Assembly: GCA_963662175.1 (NCBI GenBank)
Contig: OY759214.1
Span: 101,084,115-101,148,114, forward strand
DNA: 64,000 nucleotides
Source of the DNA: Aradus depressus
Taxonomy: Eukaryota > Arthropoda > Insecta > Hemiptera > Aradidae
Reading direction: 5' to 3'
Shown here in pieces: positions 1 to 12,000 of this stretch (the first letter of the stretch is position 1; every line of letters begins with the position of its first letter). The translations under genes and the position numbers were made by a program. The notes under the pieces are model-generated. The model did no database searches, was not told where the DNA came from, and worked only from the letters and a program-made list of their open reading frames with translations.

Positions 1-34
1 CGAGGGCAAGGAAAGTCACCTCGAAGTCACGCTT
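1..34 (-). CDS. NOC3L: Possible next NOC3L exon, cut by the window edge
   Basis: After the donor of the exon ending at 93, a 58-nt intron would end with TCCAAG at 40-35. The following 34 nt are open in the correct phase and read KRDFEVTFLAL. The human protein has RRHYHPIVQRFA at this point, so the match is weak. Known: the family continues for roughly 100 more residues. Inference: this is the start of exon 14. An acceptor 3 nt further on is also possible. Confidence 0.4.
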
Positions 35-56
35 CTTGGAAAAATACACATACAAA

Positions 57-92
<36 letters not shown>
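35..92 (-). repeat. (AT)n microsatellite forming most of a 58-nt NOC3L intron
   Basis: About 16 AT units (59-91) begin at the splice donor of the NOC3L exon that ends at 93, so the donor reads CAG then GTATATAT. On the model used here the intron is only 58 nt long. Confidence 0.7.
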
Positions 93-94
<2 letters not shown>

Positions 95-3000
95 GAAGAA
101 GAAGTAACTCATAGAGAGCGGTGGAGTCAGCATTAGAATATTCAGGATCGTTGAGTTCCGGCAAATATACCCCACCTCCCACTCCAGTCTCCGTGTCCAG
201 CAGAACATCCAGAGATTTGTTATTCTGAAACAGAAGAAATATTTGTAGATAAATATTCAAAGTTGAAGACATAGTAACTTAAAGAAAACATTACAGAGAA
301 ATGTGATCAAATCACACATCGGAGGGTTCCATAGGTGAATAATACATGAAAAATCAAAATCTTTCACCCTAGTTTTCTACACACCAAATCCCATATCTAC
401 AAAAAGTAGTTGGTGTTAAAAATATATTAAAATAAAGATGTATTAAATATTTTTGTATATTTATTATTTTTTGACGCCATGAGGCCTTTATAATAGAAAT
501 ATCTAATTTATATTATCATTTTCAGAATTGCAGAGGACTTCTATATAGGGTACAACTCAGAAGAAAAATAAACGGATGGTCAAATGGGAGAAGGACGGAC
601 GGTAGTCGAGGCACCCCTCCAACATCTTCTATTCCGTCACACCCAGTCTCTCTCATTTGTATTTTGTTAGACTGGCTACAATGAAAAACTTCACCTGTTA
701 ACCAAAATATACTATTTTTGTTCAATGATATTTTAGAAAGTTTTTTTTTTTTTTCTTCTAATTTGATTGCCTATTATTACCCTGTTTTAACAGAATAAAA
801 AAAATAATAAAATAAATGTTACCAAACACAATACAGATTTTAATATGAATATCATTCTAGTCCTAATGAATGGAAGAAAATATGATTGTATTTTCTTTCT
901 TAAATGCATGGAAAAATAAAAACCTTATTGAATAATTGTCAATATATGTGGAGTTGTAACTAGATAACCTGATATGTAAAATTTGATAGTGATTTGGATA
1001 ACCTGAGAGCGGTGTTTATCCTCTCTCCTCTTGTGATCTGGCGGGAGGAAAGGGAGTGAGGGCAGCACTACGCGCGGGCTCATCTTCCACAACCGTTTTC
1101 TCTTCTTACATCTACTCTACAAGCTATGTATTGTACGGATTGTTAAAAATGATACATAAAATTATTTTAAAACTAATAACTACAATTTAGGAAAACTATA
1201 TGGGTAAGGGATCTTAGCAAGAGGTAGATGCCGTGCTTGCCTCCTGAGCTCAAGTTCGAGGGTTCAAAAACCGGCCGAGGCTCTTAGGTTTTATTATTTA
1301 GGAGGTAAAAAAAAACTTGAGCATGCTTCCCATCGGGTAGGACGTGAGACGATGGTCCTCAGTCTGTGCAATGTCAGGTCTACTCAACCTGAGAAGGAAA
1401 AATTTAGGACTTCCACAGTAGAGTCAGACTCATGTCCACCAGATAGACGACAAATCCTTCTGATAGTAGGCAATATGTCCTCGTAGTCAAAGCGTCACAC
1501 AACTTAGTTATAAGGGTAATACAAATTATCCAAATTGCGTCACACAAGAAATAAATATGTTTTGTTTAATATGGCGCATTGCCTGTTACAACAGAAAGAA
1601 AATAAGAAAATACATCAAGTTGTCGTTAATGGTTCTAACGTTATGATAGCGATGGTGGACACCCATCTCTGAGGGAGGTCAGAAACTCCCGGTGTCCGAT
1701 GTCTTCCAGCATCCCGGTAAGTACTTATTTTGATAGATACAATGTACTATTTCATTAATTTCGCCTTGAAATCATCAACGTCATCTCAAGTACAGTTTTC
1801 CTGTTACTTTCTGTTGTAACATGTCCATATCGATAGTAATTCGCCGAAACGTTGCCTAACAAAACATTATTATTTCTTGTGTTGCCCTAATTGGACGTTT
1901 TTACGATTTAGAGATGGCATCGATATAGGTTGTTTTTTTTAATAGAGGAATTTTCTGAACAACCTGTATACAGGGTGTCCTTTTTAGATGGCACGGCTGA
2001 ATTTCTCTTGAACAGATAACGTTATCGAAAGAATAAGAAATAAATATTTAATATTTTTCAGTCGTTTTAAATTATTAGCTGTTTTTCGAAATAATTTTAT
2101 ACATGGTACTTCAGATTCGGTACAACTTTAAAATTTCAAATAGGACCCTATACTTTCTGACACACCATTTTAAAGGCTTTTTCACGCTGAAATCAATGTC
2201 GCAATTTGATTTTAAATCGGTCAAGAAATAATAAAGTTATGGTACAAAAATTGGAAAAAATATCTAATTTCGTTTGATTTAATTTTTCAATAATTTGCTT
2301 CTTAATTTTAATAAAAGTTCTTTACTTTGTTTTTAGTTAAATCATTGTTAACAATAGACATTAATGTTAGTGACAACTTGACAAACATAAACTAATAAAA
2401 CAATCTAATAGAGTTGGTTGGTACGATCTGCCTGCCCATGTTTATCACACAAAGATTGGCACAATGCACCAGCGAGGGATGGTTAAAGGATGATGAGGAC
2501 ATTTTGTATATATGAAAGTTTGTCATTTTGTGTTAAGAATTTTGTGCATGTGTAAATGTCAAAAGTAACATATTAAACCTCTGTGAACTGAACACAATGT
2601 GAAGAGGAGCGACATGCGCCCCGATTCCGTTTATCTCTTGTTATTAAAATAAAGTGCTCTTAAAAGGTATCAATCGTTCACGTTATTGATTATACGGCAT
2701 AATGTTTGCAATTGCGAGCAGTTGTTGCTGGTAACATAATAAGTCAGAGATACCTGTAGGGTCTGCTTGATGATACTGAAGTAAGCTAAGATGGCATGTT
2801 GCTCTTGGTAGAGGGCGGAGGCAGACAGCCTCTTGAGAAATGCCAGGAGCCGCCGCTGAGTCAACTTCTTCCTTCGACCCAGAATTACTTTGTCAATACA
2901 CTCCACCAAGAGTTCAGTGTTCTCACTGCTCCTGCCTGCACACAGAAACGTCACTTTTGAGGTTACCAAAATAAGGTACGATGCAATTTAGCCATGCCTC

Positions 3001-6000
3001 TATAATGGTGTTATTTGCACAACATCCATGGGGGTCCCGGGCTGGGAGGGAGTTCTATCTATGAAATAAAACTCTCTCTCGGACAGAATTCGAACCCATA
3101 ACCTGGTGAGACCATGCGACCAAAGCCCTAGACTCTAGACCGCACTACCGTAAGGCAGGTTCATTTCGTTTATATTGTATTGTCTAAGATAACAAAAAAC
3201 CAAATGCACTCGCCTTTCTATTCATCCAATTGCACATTTATTCTTAAGTTATTTTAATTTTAAAATTTTTAATACATAATAATTCCATTTGTAGCAATAT
3301 GAAAAAAGCAGAGGGCGCCGGCTCAGAGGTAGCGTGGTTGCTTTCTGAGCTCAAGATCGCGGATTTCAAACCCGGCCGAGACCCTTAGGTTTTTTATCTG
3401 GGAGGTGAAAAAACCTTGAGCAGCCGTCCTTTTGAAGGGACTTAAGCGATGATCCCGAGCCTGTGCAATTTCAGGTACAGTATCGATCAGAGATATCTTT
3501 AACTACCTTGTATGGTCTTTTTGAGTGACATTCAAAGTTATTTCTTATACTAAAATGGAAAAAATAGCAATATTTTAGTCACTTTCGTTGACCATAACAG
3601 AAAAAATCAAAACAATAGAACGAGTAGATGACACCACTAACAAATATCTCTGCAAAGATCTACAGTCGACCCTTTCAAAAACTAAGTCAAAAGAAAGGTT
3701 GCTTCAAAAAGTAGTTACTTCTAATTTTTTTTTTTTAATAAATAAGCCGACGTTATGTTCTACTTGTGTTTTAAAATGTTTATAGAATAATAAGAAAGCT
3801 ATTAGGGGCATCGGTACGAATCCTGATGGCATTATATAACAGGCTCAGTCAGCATCTCGCATATGCGGACGACGTGGTCATAACCGGACGAACGAAAGCT
3901 GCATTGGCGGGGGCGTTCCAGGAATGTGACGAGGAGTCCAGGAAGCTTGGACTTCTTGTCAACGAGGGCAAACCCAAGTACATGAGAACCACGAGGAAAG
4001 AAGTAAAAGAGAAGGAACTCGTACTAGGAGGTTGCAGGTTTGACCGGGTGGATAGCTACAAGTACCTGGGGGCCGTTATCACGGAAAGGAACATCAAAGC
4101 GAGGATAACGGCCGGGAATAGATGCTACCGGTCACTGCAGAAGGTGCTCGGATCGAGGACTGTGTCCCGAGACGCCAAAATAACAATTTATAAAACAGTC
4201 CTGAGACCGGTCGTCACATATGCTAGTGAAACCTGGGTCCTGACTAGGAGGGACGAAGTCTTACTCAATACGTGGGAGAGGAAGGTATTGAGAAAGATAT
4301 ACGGCCCTACTCCAGAGGGGGATAGATGGAGGATACGACCAATAGGGAGCTGAGGGACCTGTACAAGAGCCCGGACCTGGTGGCCTTAGTGAAGCAGGGA
4401 CGGCTCCGATGGCTGGGGCATTTACAGAGGATGCAACCAGACAGATTGCCGAGGAAGATACTGGAGGGACACCCGGGAGGACAAAGAAGAAGAGGTGGAC
4501 ACCGCTTACGTTGGCGGGAGGACGACCTCAGAACGATGGGTCTGAGAAGATGGAGACGGGAGGCCGAGGATAGAGTAGAATGGCGGAAGATTGTGGCGGA
4601 GGCCCAGGTTCTACAAGGATCGTAGCGCCAGGGAAAGTAAAGTAAGTATAGAATAATAAACTATCTTTGTTAATTCGCGGTTTTTATTTAAGGTTCCCAA
4701 AATGTTTTTTCTCTAGGAGTTTTAGTCAAGTTCAGATATAATGATTTCCAGATATGAAGATCTATATCCGGATTCTACTATGTAATAAAAATATAGTTAA
4801 AAAGACGTCGGTAAATCACCGACAATGTACTTCCCCAACATGAATTAATCAATTAAGTTTATACTCTCCCTCCAAAATCCTCATATTAAATTTTGTGTCG
4901 ATACATTCTTTACATCGGTAGTTATTTGAGTTTTTATGTTAAGCCCCATTCCCTTTGGCCGAGTTGGCTGAAAATAGGTGTCGTCATTATGTTTACACAT
5001 ATAAACTTTCGTGTTGATATATTCATTCTATCGGGCGTTATCAAGTTCGACACACACAGAATTATTTTTGTCATTTATGGGAACGGAAAAAATTCCGTTG
5101 ATAACTCAGCATCGAATTTCTGACCGATTACAAAACATCCCCTATACATCGTATAGCTGGGCAAGAAAAAGGAATAAATCAACAGGAAACAAATTGAGAG
5201 AGCATCCAAATACTTAACACGCTATCCATCTTTTACTCACCAAGTCCTTCGTGGGTTTCTTTTCGGGATGTTCTTTATAATAAATAAAACTGTTCAACTA
5301 GAGATCCAGAGTCAAGTAAAGTATAGCGACTTTAGATGACTTATAGTAGAGCTTCAAGTAGGACTTCAATCGGACAGCGATGATCCTAGCTCGGTGGATA
5401 AATGCGATGCCAGCCACAAGCCAGGGTCAGTGAGATGTTGCCCATTGGCCTTGTCCAAAAGACTAGAGATCCAGACAGTTGTTTGAGTCAAGTAAAGTAT
5501 AGCGACTTTAGATGATTTATAGTAGAGCTTCAAGTAGGACTTCAATCGGACAGCGATGATCCTAGCTCGGTGGATAAATGCGATGCCAGCCACAAGCCAG
5601 GGTCAGTGAGATGTTGCCCATTGGCCTTGTCCAAAAGACTAGAGATCCAGACAGTTGTTTGAGTCAAGTAAAGTATAGCGACTTTAGATGATTTATAGTA
5701 GAGCTTCAAGTAGGACTTCAATCGGACAGCGATGATCCTAGCTCGGTGGATAAATGCGATGCCAGCCACAAGCCAGGGTCAGTGAGATGTTGCCCATTGG
5801 CCTTGTCCAAAAGACTAGAGATCCAGACAGTTGTTTGAGTCAAGTAAAGTATAGCGACTTTAGATGATTTATAGTAGAGCTTCAAGTAGGACTTCAATCG
5901 GACAGCGATGATCCTAGCTCGGTGGATAAATGCGATGCCAGCCACAAGCCAGGGTCAGTGAGATGTTGCCCATTGGCCTTGTCCAAAAGACTAGAGATCC

Positions 6001-9000
6001 AGACAGTTGTTTGAGTCAAGTAAAGTATAGCGACTTTAGATGACTTATAGTAGAGCTTCAAGTAGGACTTCAATCGGACAGCGATGATCCTAGCTCGGTG
6101 GATAAATGCGATGCCAGCCACTAGCCAGGGTCAGTGAGATGTTGCCCATTGGCCTTGTCCAAAAGACTAGAGATCCAGACAGTTGTTTGAGTCAAGTAAA
6201 GTATAGCGACTTTAGATGATTTATAGTAGAGCTTCAAGTAGGACTTCAATCGGACAGCGATGATCCTAGCTCGGTGGATAAATGCGATGCCAGCCACAAG
6301 CCAGGGTCAGTGAGATGTTGCCCATTGGCCTTGTCCAAAAGACTAGAGATCCAGACAGTTGTTTGAGTCAAGTAAAGTATAGCGACTTTAGATGATTTAT
6401 AGTAGAGCTTCAAGTAGGACTTCAATCGGACAGCGATGATCCTAGCTCGGTGGATAAATGCGATGCCAGCCACAAGCCAGGGTCAGTGAGATGTTGCCCA
6501 TTGGCCTTGTCCAAAAGACTAGAGATCCAGACAGTTGTTTGAGTCAAGTAAAGTATAGCGACTTTAGATGATTTATAGTAGAGCTTCAAGTAGGACTTCA
6601 ATCGGACAGCGATGATCCTAGCTCGGTGGATAAATGCGATGCCAGCCACAAGCCAGGGTCAGTGAGATGTTGCCCATTGGCCTTGTCCAAAAGACTAGAG
6701 ATCCAGACAGTTGTTTGAGTCAAGTAAAGTATAGCGACTTTAGATGATTTATAGTAGAGCTTCAAGTAGGACTTCAATCGGACAGCGATGATCCTAGCTC
6801 GGTGGATAAATGCGATGCCAGCCACAAGCCAGGGTCAGTGAGATGTTGCCCATTGGCCTTGTCCAAAAGACTCAAAACATCAACAGTATGTAAAAAAAAG
6901 TGAATAAAAACTAATACAATTTCCAGATCTTCTGAAGGAATACATGTTTTAAGAAAGATTATTCCTATATTGTAGGTTACAGAAATATCAGTATGTACAA
7001 ATGTTATACCTGCGTTGACATTGATCATGTTCCTGTAGAGATGAGCATAGAACTTGTTGGGATCTATCATGACTGCGTCTCCCTGTCCAGAGAGGATTTT
7101 GAAGACGGTGAGGATGCAGTTGAGCTGTTCTTTCACCTTGAGCTCTTCGTCAGACATGAGTCGGTCTAGAACTACCACGATGTCCTGGTAAAACTCCACG
7201 TTGATGCAATGGGCAAACCTGAAATAGACGAAAAGTACAAGGGACTTAGACCATTCAAACATTTTCGAACGAAATTTCATGTTTTCTGACCTCCTGATTC
7301 CAAAAAGGAAAACAAAATTTATGTGTGTCTATGAACACGATAACTACCGATAGAATGAATGTATCGACACGAAATTGTATATGTGTATCCATAATCTCGA
7401 CTCAAATGAGGAGGAATATGAATACGTCATGTTTATGGTTAACAATGTATCTATATTTAATTTTAATGCTGAAGCCACTATTTAAGCCAAATATTGAGTT
7501 TTATCCCAAACGGTTGATTGGCTTTGGAGGGAGAGTGAAAACGTAAGTTCCACCAGTGCAAACTAAGTTATGAATGATGACTGACATGAAGTTGTGAGAA
7601 TAGACAACTCTCCGTACCTGGCTAGGACCTGGAGGGCGGCGCTGAGAAGGCCGGAGGAGGGGGCACTCTTCAGTATCCTGAACACTACCGTGAAGACCAT
7701 CTTCGTGACCTCCGTCAGCAGCTTCTGTCGCGTGTTCTTATTCTCCTCGGCCTTTGTCTCCAGCATTTCCTTCTCTACTTCCGCTATTCTCTTTTTTCTC
7801 TGAAAAATAATCATTTTAATATTAGAAATAGATAATTAAAATTTTAATTTTTAATTTTTGCTTTTGTTTTGTTCTATCTTGTTTTATTTTTATTTTAAAT
7901 TAGGATCAATCGTTAAATTCTTTTCTGATTTCTACTGTTGAAAGAGCAGTAGACCAAAACCTCCAAAAGGAGAGGCTTTTGTTCTAAAAGAATGTCAATA
8001 AAGCTATTTTATTTTTTATTTATTTTATTTTAATTAAAATACACAATCTTTTCGTCATACTTCACTATATTCTAACTAGACGAGTATTTAAGAATATAGT
8101 GAAGTTTGACAAAGAAATTGTGTATTTTTAATTATCTATTCCTAGAATGGAGCTTCACAAAGTAAATCTGGAACCGTAAATTATTTTAATATTACTTGCA
8201 GGACAGGAACATGTCCTTGGTTTTTCTTTAACAATATTAAAACAAAGTCACCGGTGAACCACCGGCAAAAAAAATTTCCTCAGTTCAAAATATTTGTTGT
8301 ACATTAAGTTGCCGCTCGGACAAAACATGGGGTCTCAATCCCAAAATGGTATATAGGATGTACACAACGGTAGTGAGACCCATAATAACATACAACTCCT
8401 TAGTCTGGTGGCAGAAAGATACAGGACAAAGGAGGAAATAACTGGACAAAGTCCAAAGATTTGCCAGCTTGGGAATCACTGGGGCCATGAGCACCTCCCC
8501 AACAGTAGCCATGGAAACCCTTCTTAACCTCCCCCCACTCTTCTTGATGATGAAAGCGGAGGAAAGAAGGGGAGCCTATAGGCTAAAAACTAATAAACCG
8601 GAGAACACATCAAGGACCGGGCAATCAGTAGTAATCTTCTGGGACGACATTTTGGAGGACCCTGTATTAATGACACAGACAAAATGACACCGGTTTTCAC
8701 TTTAATAAAAAAATTAAAGTAAATACAGAAATAACTGGGGATCTTGGGACCAATGGGTAAGCTGGTCTGGTTCACAAACGGTTCAAACCCGACAGAGGAG
8801 TTGGAGCTGGAATACATGGGAGAAAAATCTAGTAAATCCCTAGGTGTGTATCCCACTGTGTTCCAAGCTGAAGTATATGCCATCCTCGAGTGAGCCTGGC
8901 TCATTAAAAGAGGGAACATCAGGGGAGGGCAGGTCCTAATACTGTCTGACAGCCAAGCAACATAGATTCCAAAATCGTCATGGAATGCCTTCAAGCACTG

Positions 9001-12000
9001 GAGTCCCTGGCGGACCAAAATAGAGCAGAGTTGAGAGAGGGCAACGAAAGGGCTGATCAACTGCCAGGTCAAGGGCTGACAGAGGACCTGTAGGACCGGA
9101 ACCTTTCTGCGGGATCTCTAAGAGCACCGCAAGAGCGGCAATAAAAAGTTGGCTGACCAGGGAACACATCCAGTTCTGGAGAGAGGTCCCAAAGCAAAGA
9201 CAATCAAAACTCTTTGTTGCAGAACCCTCAGAGACAAGGAGTCGAGAGCTCCGGAATATGACCAAATGGACCTTAGAACTATGACAGAGCTAATCAAAGA
9301 ACACTGTCATATGAATAAACAACTGCACAATATGGGGGTCGCTAGAAGCCCTCTGTACAGTAAATGTGGCGAGGATAATGAGACTCCGGTTCATATTCTA
9401 TGCCAGTGTAAAACTCTAGAAAGCAAGAAGTTTTACTGCTTCGGGTCTGCTATAACGGAACCGAAGCAAATAATGGAGGGGACCTGCAGCAGAATCCAGG
9501 ACTTTATTAAAGATACAGGGCTGTGGTAGGGACACAAACAGGGCAGACAATGGCCCTACTCTGGGCGCGGGGATACCACCAGCTCTCAAAAAAAAAGTTA
9601 CTGCTCTCCTTCTAAATCACTGAGGAAGCGCAAAACAAATTCATGCTCGGTTTATTGTGCTCATATTTTAATTTTGTTTAGTTTTTTCAGATAAACTATG
9701 TATTTTGGTATATCTTCCCCGCGATGGTCTTCAACTTTCAGGAAAATGAAAAGAAAGGTTTTCTAAATCATTACGCCCTATGGTTTGCAATAACGAATTG
9801 ATATACAAATCTACAAATAAAACTTAAAACGAACGTCAACATTTGAACGGAAGGCCTTACTTTACGTTCCCTCTTTGAGAGATTGATGACACGTCGTTTC
9901 TTCTCTTCTAGTTTCTTCTGCTTAATCTCGGCTTCCTTCAGTTCCTCCAGGTTCACTTCGTGTATCTTCAGCGAGTACAGCACTGAGATAACTTCGGGCC
10001 GAACTGAATGTTTCCTACTTTTCACCAGATGGTTTATTCTTCGTACAATCTGTAATTAAAAAAAAAAAAATAACATCATAGAATATATTTGTGTCATATA
10101 AAATATTTATAATTCAATTTTGGCCGGACAATAAAGCAGGAAACGTCACCACGAATTTCATTAAATACAATTTTCTAATTGGAGTTCCTCTTGGAAATGT
10201 AGGTGTTTAGACGGCATTCGCAATATCCCTAATATTGCTCAACACTCATTTTAAATTGTATAATCCAATTTTTATTTATAACAAGGCGCTTATTATTGAT
10301 CAAAATAAAGAAGTGCTCAATTAAGTTGTGAGATGGCGCACAAATATCTCCTCAATTGTTATGCAACATGCATAGCCCAGCGATAGCGCTATTGAATTCA
10401 ATCGTAAACATTTCCGCTATGGATGGGATTAATATGAGAGAAATGTTGCTTATATGCTAACCCCATCCATTGTAATAGTATAAAGTTTAAATAAATAGTT
10501 TGCACTATACTAACCTCCAGAGTAACTTCTCCCTTCTTGTCCTGATCAAACACATACTTAACAGTTTGTGCGACCTGTTGACGAACAGATCCGAGTTTGT
10601 TGTCCAGGTAGGGTACCACCAGTCGAACAATGTTAGTACTATAGTTGAAGTATGGGTGTTCCTTAAGTAACTCACAGAGGCAACCAACTGCCAGCTCGCC
10701 CAACACTAAGTCCGCCTGCAACAATATACAGAGACAGTTAACTACCAGAGCGCTCTTTCGTTGGTCTAGTGAGCAAGAACTCGACCACTGTGGGTGTCCT
10801 AAATTTTAGTTAGCTAAGGTACGTGTCTTTAGCGAGTAACTGACATCGCACAGGCTCGGGACCTTCGCTTAACTTCACGTCCGAAGAATTGAGTGCTCAA
10901 GATTTTTAGAAAAACCTAAGAGTCTCGGCCGGGTTGCTAACATGCGATCTTGAGCTCAGTAGGCTAGCATGTCACCCTCAACTACCGGCACTCTTTGTTC
11001 ATGTATCTAATTTATAACCTCTCGTTTTGTATACATTTTTATGACGTATCGTATTACCATGTTACGGTTTAACCGCAAAAATATTATCATTATGGTATTT
11101 TTTCGAAATAGCGGTATGAAAGGAGTAAATGCAGGGGAAAAACAACACCTTGATTTTCAGCTAAAATGGCCAAAGAGAATGGAGGGAGGGATTACGATGA
11201 CTCAACCAAAACATCCTAGGTAGATGCCGATGTAATGAATGTACGAACAAAAAATGTATATGTTGATTTTTTAATTTTATATTATATAAAATAGTTTAAA
11301 GGGAGAATGAAAACTTAGTGATTAAAAACAATCTAAGTAGGGAAAGTAAATTGCAGTTGATCGCCGATTTTCTTATTCATATTTGGATTAATATGGTCGG
11401 ATAACTAGCTTAATTTCGAGATCTTGAAATATATATATCTGGGGAGGTAATACAGCTCAATAAGCACAGACATATATCGCCATATTCCATACTAGTGTTG
11501 CCACTTAATTCCCTTCCGGGAAACCTAGCATTCTAAATTTCTCCTAGATATTTAGGACCAACTTTCAAATTAATGACGTGAGCTGTACAAACCTTTGACC
11601 AGCTGCTATGGTCACCTTTCTTCCGATATAGTCGAGATGCGAATTTCTCCAGTCGAGTCAAGTATCCTCTGTAACCTTTCAGAAGGCTTTTTTCGTAGTT
11701 CTGTAATTCTTGAGTTTCTTTTTTTACTGAAAAAGAAAAATAAAACATTTAAGAAAATAAATAATATTATAAATACAACAGAAAACAGATTAAATCAATG
11801 AGGAACAATAAATGTAAAAAAAAAAATCCATACAAGGAGGGGATTCGGTATGATGCCATTAAGCAAAGGTTAATGGTAAACGCGAACCGTCTTTTAGGGA
11901 GGCAAAAGGGAACATAAATCAAGCTGCCCTTTACTTGTCTTCTCTGCAGTTACAATAATACGTATCGGCTTACGTGGCACATACTGGGGCACGAAAAAAA

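Noticed and set aside
5366..6825. Repeated 75-aa open frames on the minus strand
   Set aside because: They are the same stretch of the 176-bp satellite read once per unit. The unit is not a multiple of three, so no continuous protein is made, and no motif is seen.
5297..6869. CRISPR-like array
   Set aside because: Units are uniform with no variable spacers, there are no cas genes, and the DNA is clearly eukaryotic.
6900..6960. Extra NOC3L exon reading EDLEIVL on the minus strand
   Set aside because: The resemblance to a human NOC3L stretch is short. The true exon at 2754-2935 continues the protein in phase without it.
7594..7803. Plus-strand 69-codon frame
   Set aside because: Shadow of the NOC3L exon at 7618-7799.
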